This document shows, piece by piece, positions 56,310-64,000 of a DNA stretch of 64,000 nucleotides (positions are counted from its first letter, which is position 1; each line of letters starts with the position of its first letter). This stretch comes from Sodiomyces alkalinus F11. Its lineage: Eukaryota > Ascomycota > Sordariomycetes > Glomerellales > Plectosphaerellaceae. The notes beneath the pieces were generated by a model. The model made no database searches, was not told the DNA's origin, and saw only the letters and a list, made by a program, of their open reading frames with translations. The stretch is taken from the NCBI RefSeq assembly GCF_003711515.1, contig NW_021167084.1, forward strand, positions 2,335,932-2,399,931, in the 5' to 3' direction. A program made the position numbers and the translations under genes.

Positions 56310-59300
56310 GGCTGAAGTCAAAGGCCATTTCTACCAATTGACGAGATACGCGTCAAGGCGATCCACCATGCAGTCGCCAATCGCGCCAAGCCGGCGGCGA
56401 CATGCGCGGACAGGGTCAAGGTCAGAGCTTATGGAATATTGCAGCCCCGCAATGGCAGACGGGTCGCAGTGCTCCCGAACGGCAGTACCATTGTCCTGCG
56501 TCGACGGGCGTGGGCTGCTGGATCGGGCAAAAGATGGAGTCACCTGCCGCAGGTTGCCCTTGGCTCCAGGTTGAACGAGATCGAAGATCGAACAGCGAGT
56601 CGTTGCCAGAGGAGGCCTTGCTCGTCTCTACTTCTTCCCGGAAAAATAGGCTTACGACGGCCAACAAGCCTCTTTCTCTGGAGGCCATGCCGAGAGATGA
56701 TGGAGGGTCCCGCGACCAGCTGCAGCGATTGGTTGCGAACATGACGTTCGGGAACCCGGTCTACAATGAAACTACCTATGCCTTTTTCTCAACACGAGCA
56801 ATATGAATAGACGATCCGCCACATCGAGTCACGAGTCAGAGGCAGGATAGAACCATGCCGCGACCCGTGTGCGATGCCCAACACGATCCCTTTGGAACCT
56901 CGGCGAGGGGCATCATGGTGGTCGCTATCCGCGATCAGTAACGAGTGTATCCGGCAAGTCCAAGACAGTGGCGCATTGTGTTGATGACCAGGCCGAATGA
57001 TTCTGTCACGTCCCACTCTCAGCATTCTCAACCCCGGACTGGCTGCTTTTTGCCGTGGGTTGTTCGGCCAGATTCACAAATGTCCGCCCAGACCAAATGT
57101 GTATCTTTGCTGCGAAACTCGAGGGGCCAAGGTCAAGACATCAAGCACTCGGGTTGACAATCGGGATACTGCAAAAAGCGAGGTGACCGGGTACACTACG
57201 ACGTTGCTTCCGAGGATCTGGGGATGGCTGTTAAGGTGATGAAGCTGTCAAAACAGTTACCATAGGGTTGGGCTTCAGGAGCGGGGCAAACGCAGCAATT
57301 GTGCAAGTCGAATCGAGTCTAAGGTACCTTACATATAGATACCAGGTAAGGTAGCTAAGGTAGGGAGTACACAATATCAGACCCGAGTATCAAGCCCATA
57401 AGGTAGGTACCTATATGGGTTGAGTTACGGAGTAGGTACGCATAACTGCCTCATGAATAGAGCCATGTCCGCCAACTACCTCACCTTACCTGGGCACCCC
57501 AAGGGAAGGTGTAGCCGACGAATATGACGAAGTATATCCTTTTGATTCTCTCTTAAGGTAGGCAGGCAGGAGAAATGTCCACCGAACTCATCCATGGATA
57601 CATTCCGGCGTTTCCCTTTTGGTCAAGGACCTGTTTGGGGGGGCAGTACTACCTGTAGGTACCTTAGAGATCGAGGCTCAGACAGTAATTGATACTTCGT
57701 AATTACCTATTGTCGGTCTTGTGGGTACATCGAATGTGCAACATGAGTGTACCTTATTAGGTACCTATAGGTATCCGTACATATATACTCCGTAAGATAT
57801 ATGCCTAATTATCGTGAGGAAGCGACGACCACGGCTGCGCTCCCAAAAAAGGTACCTACCTTACCTTAGCCAACATTCTCTTCTTTTGCATCTTATCAGA
57901 CTGGGGCTCATTTCCCCTCTTTTCCTTTCTTTTTTCTTTTCTTTCTTTTTTCTTTTCTTTCTTTCTTCCCCTTCAGCCAACAAATCAACCAAGCCAGACT
58001 AATCTATCATGCCGCCACGATAGAGGCGAGACGAACGCTGGGGAAGAGAGTGGTCGCCGATACTGTCGAAATTGGGTCTAGCCGTCTCCCACTTTCTCGC
58101 CCCCAGACAGGCTTCCGGAAGGGCGTCCTAATCTATCAAGAAACACCTACCAGAGCCTAACGGTCTCCGGTCCCAAGTCCATGGGAGAGATTGATATCGC
58201 AAAGATACCAAATAAGGCCCTTCTTGAACGTGGGGACTTCATCTCGGCCAGACTGGTCCAATGGTCCAGCATTGCCATGTGGAAGATGCCATGATTGTTT
58301 GCCACTCTTCCTGCACAAAGAACCAATATGAAGATGGGTATTGATTAGCCATGTGGCGCTGGTTGCTGGATCCTGCTGCGCTGCATCTCACCCGCAAGGG
58401 TCGCGTGCAGGGGCTTTTGATAACGCAGACATCCTCCAGATTACCAGTTCCAACAACAGATATCCGACGTCGGGTCGCATTGGCTGTCAGTTGTCAGTGG
58501 ATAGATAAGTCCCAGCCAACGACGTTTGGTGTGGACGGGTTGGTAAACGAAGGGTACGGATGCTGAGTACGGATACTGACGAAACAACAAAAATTATCGG
58601 ACCCGACCGATGCATGAGACCCCCTTCAGAAAGTTCCTGGGAAGATCAAGGGATTCAGAGCTGCGCTCGCCAGTACCGTTGTACAATGTAGGTCGTTTCC
58701 TATGGTTGTGGCTTGCTGAGGCGAGGGGTTCAAGTTCAAGCCAACGGGAGCACGCGCCTCCCATCCGAATAAGGTAGGCAATCCCTCCAACCGCCGTGCG
58801 TTGAATTGAACCATCCTGGCTGGCTCTGCTGGCATGTGATGGGGTCCCCGGGCCCCCCTTTGTGTCCCTACTGGGCATGAAAGTTGTCGATGGTTGACTG
58901 GCGACGAACCGGAGCAGAGGTCTCTTTCGCGTCACAAAGCATGCTGACGATTTGCCTCCTCATGACGATCCGTTGTCGAGCATCATCTTTCGTCATTAAT
59001 GGCTACTTCCTTTCCACTTCGCATGCTCGAAGTCGAGTGTTCTGCTCGTTCGTCACTCGACTTTAACTTGGTCAAAAGCAAGCAGTTAATTCAGCCAACC
59101 CGAGAAACAGAACACAGAACGCCTCGGGCGAGTCCGAGATTATTGATTCGTGCAGCAGCAGCATCGCACACACCATGTTGTGCTTTGCCAAGTTAGCTCA
59201 GCAGGATCCTTGTCAGCGTTACCCGTCGAGCCAGGATTTGATGAAAGTCGCCATCATCCTCGTACCAACGTGGTGAGCCGACAACGATTGGTCCAAATCC

Positions 59301-60816
59301 ATGTTCGGCCAGGACCAGCCATCTAATGAGGTTCCACATCGGCATCTGAACCCATGATTTCTTCTATCAACCTTCCAGAAGCGGAAGCGCCTTCTCGGCC
59401 TCTTTTTTAGTTCCCCACTGTAGTGTACTGGCGTTGTTGTCACCCCGGAGTCCCCAGCCAAAGAGAGTCCAAGGAATGCCCGCCGCAAAATCCACAGAAG
59501 GAAAATATGAGCGTGATAGGGTTGGTCGGCTCGGGGATAAGCCAGGGCCCGCGAAGCCAACCGACTCTTATCTCTTGTGGATGCAAGCCACAGCGGGGGC
59601 TGTTCGGACAACACCAAACCCAAAACCACAGAGTACAGGGTCAGTACTTCTGTCTGGCGGCGATGCTCCCTTTGCGACTGAGTCGATGACGAGTCGTTTC
59701 CTAGTACCTCTTGGTTCTCACCTTATAGCTTATTTTGCGCCACCTAGACACTGGCTCCGGTAGACGCCCGCCGGGGAAGGCTTTTCCTTCCTAGCTTTTG
59801 TGGCTTGTGCCCCATCCCGCGACGGCGTCCTTTCGCTGGCTCTCCCGCTTCTCCATTGTTCTCCACCCACCCACAGTCCGTCAACTGATATGCCGTTCGC
59901 AGCATTTTCTTTGTCGTCCAGGTACCTGACGTTGAGAGTCGTTCGCTAGCCGTCTTGCTATAGTCGAGAAGAAGAGAGAAACCCGGGACGAAGAAAAGAA
60001 AAGGGAGCAGAAAACCCCAGCCGGGGTGCCATGACAGTCACTCACCTCTACCAAGTCGGGAAGGCGTGAGAAAGAGGGGAGGAAATAAGCAGAGAGAAGA
60101 CGACCAACCGACAGGGTTAAGCGATCACTGACGGGAGACGAGTGGGCGCGAGCGACCGGCCTCTCCACATGGAAACGGCGAAACTGAATCCTCTCCAGGC
60201 TTGGCTACTGATAAGCTCCATCCAGTGTCGTGAGTCGTCCTGTGTACAACGTAAGGGCCTGCGTAAAGGGGACTTGGGGGTGACTTTTGGGATGGGAGAA
60301 CTCGTCCAAAACTTGGGTCGCTCCTCTTCCCACCCCCTTTTCAACCCGGACTCTCGGCTCAAGCTAAAGATACCCACAGCTCTTGCCCCTTGGCGGTCTC
60401 TCCATTCTCTCCTCGACGGATCGACAGCCCATACCTGGTCTGTGAGTGGCGGCCAAGTAAAACGCGACCGATGGAGAAGGGAGACGAACCCTTTTAAAAG
60501 CGACCTCGGCCCTCCTACCAACAATTCTCTGTGTGCCCTTCGCCCTGGGACGTCGCGAAGCTCTCTTCCGCCCCTTCGCATACCCTTTCCCGCTTCACCT
60601 CAACACCACCTTCGGGTCCTTGGGTGCGTATGAAACCGGAAGACTCCTTCATCCCCTCTGGTGATTGCAGATCAATGCAATAATCTGAACTGCATCATCT
60701 CTTTCTCTTTGCTGTAGTGGGATTGTAGATCGACGCAAGCTGACATTAAACTGTCACAGGATCGGTCAGCAAGGGTTACTTCAACATTTGAACATCTCCC
60801 CGTGTCTTTCGCGACC
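56310..60816. other. Long intergenic region, no supportable gene
   Basis: About 4.5 kb lacks conserved frames. Dense GGTACCTTA/TAGGTACC motif clusters occur at 57320-57440 and 57650-57870, with several palindromic patches (for example CCCATAAGGTAGGTACCTAT near 57397) and TACGGAGTA copies. A T/C-rich tract at 57915-57970 precedes a run of ATG codons that close quickly. The last kilobase is probably promoter and leader of the nucleoside transporter. A noncoding transcript or gene-poor divergence zone is possible. Confidence 0.5.
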
Positions 60817-62918
60817 ATGGCATCACCCGTCCCGGCCGACAAGGAGGTCGGAAGCTCCCCCCCTCCTCGAACACCCGAGCGGCCCGTTTCACCACTCGGT
60901 TTGCGCCGCAACTCGGACCCGGTTCTTGACCCGGCGAACCAGCACCTTCACCCGCACCGGCATCATGCGCCTGGCGTGGGCGACGACAACATTGTCTATG
61001 CCAAGGGAGGCAACAGCCCGATGATCGTACCCGAGCAAAGTTCGCTGCATCGCCACGACCACGACCACCACCACCATCACGCTTCGCGAGTGAGCAGCGA
61101 GAACGACGTCGAGAAGCAGAAATTCGGCACTGGACCCCCGGACTACGTCGATGGCGGCGAAAAGGTTGGCGTCGTTGCCCGCGGCGACGAGGAGGCGTCC
61201 TCGGAGGGGCAGTTGCAGCCAGAGCCGAAATGGAAGCGCCTCTTGCGCCGCCACCGCCGTCCAATGACCCACCTCGCCGTCTTGGTGGTCATGACCGGGT
61301 GGTGGATCGCCTCGCTCGTCCTGTACGCTGGTAGAAGGAACTGGGTCATCCCGTTCCTCGTCTGGCTCACCATCGTGCTTCGACTCGTCTTCTTCTACGT
61401 CCGCAGTTCTCGCGTCTCTGGGCCCATCAAGTGGGTATGGCAGCGCACGGCCGTCGTGGTCTACGACCGCCTGCCTCCCAAGTCGCGCACCCCTCTGGGC
61501 GCCGCCGTCGTCATTGCTGTCATGATCGTGGGGTCGTTCGCCTCGGAGGAGTTCGCCGACAACACGCGCGAGAACCGCGCCGTGTCGCTCTTCGGCCTTG
61601 CCTTCACCATCTTCATCTTTTGGCTCACCTCGCGTAATCGGCGCATGGTCAACTGGCGGCCCGTCATCGGCGGCATGCTGTGCCAGTATATCATCGCGCT
61701 CTTCGTGCTTCGTACCGGCGTCGGCTACGACATCTTCCGCTTCATCGCCGACCGCGCCGGCGACCTCCTCGGCTTTGCCGGAGACGGCACCCGATTCCTC
61801 CTCAGCAACACGTTCACCGATGCCGCGTACGGACAGGGCGTCTTCATCGTCCTCGTCATCCCGCCCATCATCTTCTTCGTCGCCATCGTCCAGGTCCTCT
61901 ACTACATCGGCTTCCTACAGTGGTTCATCGGCAAGTTCGCCACCTTCATCTTCTGGCTCCTCCAGGTGTCCGGCGCCGAGGCCGTCGTCGCTGCCGCCAC
62001 GCCGTTCATCGGCCAGGGCGAGTCGGCCCTGCTCGTTCGCCCGTTCGTCCCGCACATGACCCGCGCCGAGCTGCATCAGGTTATGACCTGCGGTTTCGCC
62101 ACCATCTCGGGCTCCGTACTGGTCGCCTACATCAACCTCGGCCTGAACGCCCAGGCCATGGTCTCGTCGTGCGTCATGTCCATCCCGGCATCGCTGGCCA
62201 TCTCGAAGCTCCGCTATCCCGAGACCGAGGAGACCCTGACGGCCGGTCGCGTCGTCCTGCCGGATGACGAGGAGCACAGGGCCCAAAACGCCATCCACGC
62301 CTTTGCTAACGGTGCCTGGCTCGGAATCAAGATCGCCGGCAGCATCATCGCCTCCCTGCTCTGTATCCTCGCCTTTGTCGGTCTCGTTGACGGCCTCCTC
62401 ACCTGGTGGGGCAGCTACCTCACCATCAACGGACTCACCCTGAACCTCATCTTCGGATACATCTTCTACCCTGTCGCCTTCCTGTTGGGCGTTCCTCGCA
62501 ATGAGGATCTCCTGCGCGTCTCTCGTCTGATCAGCGAGAAGGTCATTATTGTAAGTTTGCACCCTTCTTTTTGGTCTCCTCTGCCCTCTGCCCCTTTGCC
62601 CCTCGAATCGAGGTTGATGTCAATGGATTCAAAATAACTGACCCCTGATACTTTTAGAATGAATACGCTGCCTTCACTATGATGAGCGAGGCCCCTTATA
62701 ACCAAATGTCGCCGCGGTCCGAGATGATTGCGACCTACGCCCTCTGCGGCTTCGGCAACATTGGTTCCCTCGGTATTCAGATCGGTATCCTGTCCCAGCT
62801 GGCGCCCAGCCGCAGCGGCGACGTTGCGCAGCTGGCCGTCAGCGCCCTCATTTCGGGTGTCGTCTCCACCTTGACCTCCGCTGCTGTTGCCGGCCTCGTC
62901 ATCCAGAACGAGGTCTAA
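60817..62918 (+). CDS. Concentrative nucleoside transporter (CNT, SLC28 type)
   Basis: Two exons, 60817-62550 and 62658-62918, encode 664 residues; the intron 62551-62657 (GTAAGT to TTTAG) is in phase 0. The ATG at 60817 sits in a good context (GCGACCATGG). A cytosolic N-terminal tail of about 150 residues is disordered and has a His/Asp-rich run (HRHDHDHHHHHASR). About ten to twelve membrane helices follow. CNT landmarks include GAEAVVAAATPFIGQGESAL (helical hairpin with the substrate-binding Gln and Glu), ATISGSVLVAYINLG and, in exon 2, CGFGNIGSLGIQIG. The protein moves nucleosides inward by cation symport at the plasma membrane. The substrate range is not readable here. Confidence 0.92.
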
Positions 62919-63877
62919 ACGGAAACGGTCGAGTTGGGTTTGTTGTTGTTGGTGGTGTCTGTCTGTACGCTCGTATGCCGTGTTCCATATGATCGATCGA
63001 TGCGCCGGTTGGATATAAAGCACCACTGTGTGGTGAGGCATGCAGGCCGGAGAGTCGTGCGAAGCCATTCATGTCGTCTGGGTTATAATTTTGACCTGTC
63101 TTGGTCTTGTGTTTTTCCACCCAAGAGAATACCCACCTGCGTCTCGCCGACGTAGACATTTACTCATTTTCGTCCACGCTTCGACCCTAAACGTAAGGGT
63201 CTTCCCCCATTTCCGAACATGGTGAGTAAAAGGTCTCGGGGAGAGCTGCTTTGAAATCATCAGCATGACCCTAGACGACGACAGCGCGGCTAGCATATAG
63301 TCGTGCTGCATACATACAGTGGGTGGACTTAGGGGCTCTTCCCACGCGTCTATTTGGCTTCGAAACCTTTGCGGACTCTACTGTAGTCGCACAAGGGACC
63401 CTGTCTGTCCTCGGTGTATCGGCAAGTTATTAACGCCATAGGCACCTGGACTACTGCTCCGCCTCCCCCTTTTGCCGAGTCGTTTCTTGGCCGGGTGAGC
63501 CACCCCCGAAATATCAGGACATGGAGGCATTGGGATGGATGTGACATTTCCATTCTCGACCGGCAAGACGAAGAAGCCGACTTTGTTATGAATACAACAG
63601 TTTCCTAGAGGCTATAGTATAGGACCTCTCCCTCTATACCGGGGGAACAGACGTGAAAAGAAGCAAGGTGCATTGAAGCTGTCTAGGGGTCACAATGAGC
63701 ATTGGGCGTATGTTACTATACTACTCGTGCCATGAATCCCAACGCCAATACTAATCCGTATTTCTCTTTTTTGCTCTTCCGTCCTGCCATCTCTAACAGT
63801 TCTCTTGCTGCTCGTCGATCATTCTAACACCCCCCATCAAGTCATTTACCACTCCCTTGTCCCATGCCCCCTCGTCA
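62919..63877. other. Convergent intergenic region, no gene seen
   Basis: This holds the 3' UTR of the nucleoside transporter (+) and probably that of the partial minus-strand gene at the window edge. I see no conserved frame. Confidence 0.5.
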
Positions 63878-64000
63878 CTACAAGCCCCGGAACCGCCTAT
63901 TGAACTCCTCCACGGCCACAGCCACCATTTTGTATATATACGTCCTCCCGCTCTCGTCGCCTATGGGTATAAACGGTCCGTTGGTGCCGCCTCGCAACGT
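63878..64000 (-). CDS. C-terminal 40 codons of an unidentified gene, cut by the window edge
   Basis: From the window edge the minus strand reads TNGPFIPIGDESGRTYIYKM, then AVEEFNRRFRGL and a TAG stop at 63878-63880, without interruption. The balanced residue use and amphipathic end look coding, while the other two minus frames are stop-bound or Arg-rich. I do not recognise the family. It could also be a chance frame, since only 123 nt are visible. Confidence 0.4.
   Translation of the reverse strand, partial: TLRGGTNGPFIPIGDESGRTYIYKMVAVAVEEFNRRFRGL

Noticed and set aside
1..64000. CRISPR arrays, bacterial operons or riboswitches
   Set aside because: The window is eukaryotic with spliced genes; no spaced direct-repeat array was seen.

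Overview
The window looks like a piece of a filamentous ascomycete nuclear genome (Pezizomycotina, probably a Sordariomycete). The evidence is GC-rich genes with short GT-AG introns (59-190 nt) carrying CTRAC-like branch sites, recognisable fungal orthologues (PAC1/LIS1, Stu2/XMAP215, Ekc1/SAPS, GINS PSF3, mitochondrial Mn-SOD), a Fungal_trans_2-type regulator, and a 22 kb AT-rich island with the signature of repeat-induced point mutation (RIP). I cannot name the species.

Left arm, 1-29466 (ordinary single-copy DNA): the 3' part of a SIT4-phosphatase-associated SAPS gene (+), a LITAF-domain gene (+), PAC1 (-), the TOG-domain microtubule polymerase gene (+), an orphan gene for a secreted or membrane-targeted Lys/Glu-rich protein (-), a short-chain dehydrogenase (-), a Fungal_trans_2-like regulator without a visible zinc cluster (+), an ATF-type bZIP factor (-), a 275-base assembly gap, a small MITE-like hairpin with flanking direct repeats, and a yeast-type amino acid permease (-). 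PAC1 and the Stu2 orthologue are divergent neighbours, and both act at microtubule plus ends.

Centre, 29472-51719: one nested transposon complex, resolved here to base level by its own ends. The outer unit is a DNA element with 41-bp terminal inverted repeats and a 5-bp target duplication (CTCCC). It carries a broken integrase-core transposase (+) and a convergent broken reading frame (-). Two related Ty3/gypsy chromoviruses are inserted in it. Element A (30312-37644) has LTRs of 536 and 540 bp and TSD AGGCT. Element B (37835-44965) has LTRs of 482 bp and TSD ATACC. Both run on the minus strand. Taking both out leaves an outer element of about 7.8 kb.

The most unusual observation is that both chromoviruses carry, between the end of pol and the 3' LTR and on the opposite strand, a two-exon gene with a phase-1 intron at the same place. 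Its first exon has the exact Cys spacing of a fungal Zn2Cys6 (Gal4-type) cluster, and its second exon is a charged coiled coil. RIP has turned Cys codons into Tyr codons and the start ATG into ATA in both copies.

Right arm, 51720-64000: an intergenic stretch, mitochondrial Mn-SOD (-) divergent from GINS subunit PSF3 (+), about 4.5 kb without a supportable gene, a concentrative nucleoside transporter (+), and the C-terminal 40 codons of an unidentified minus-strand gene cut by the window edge.
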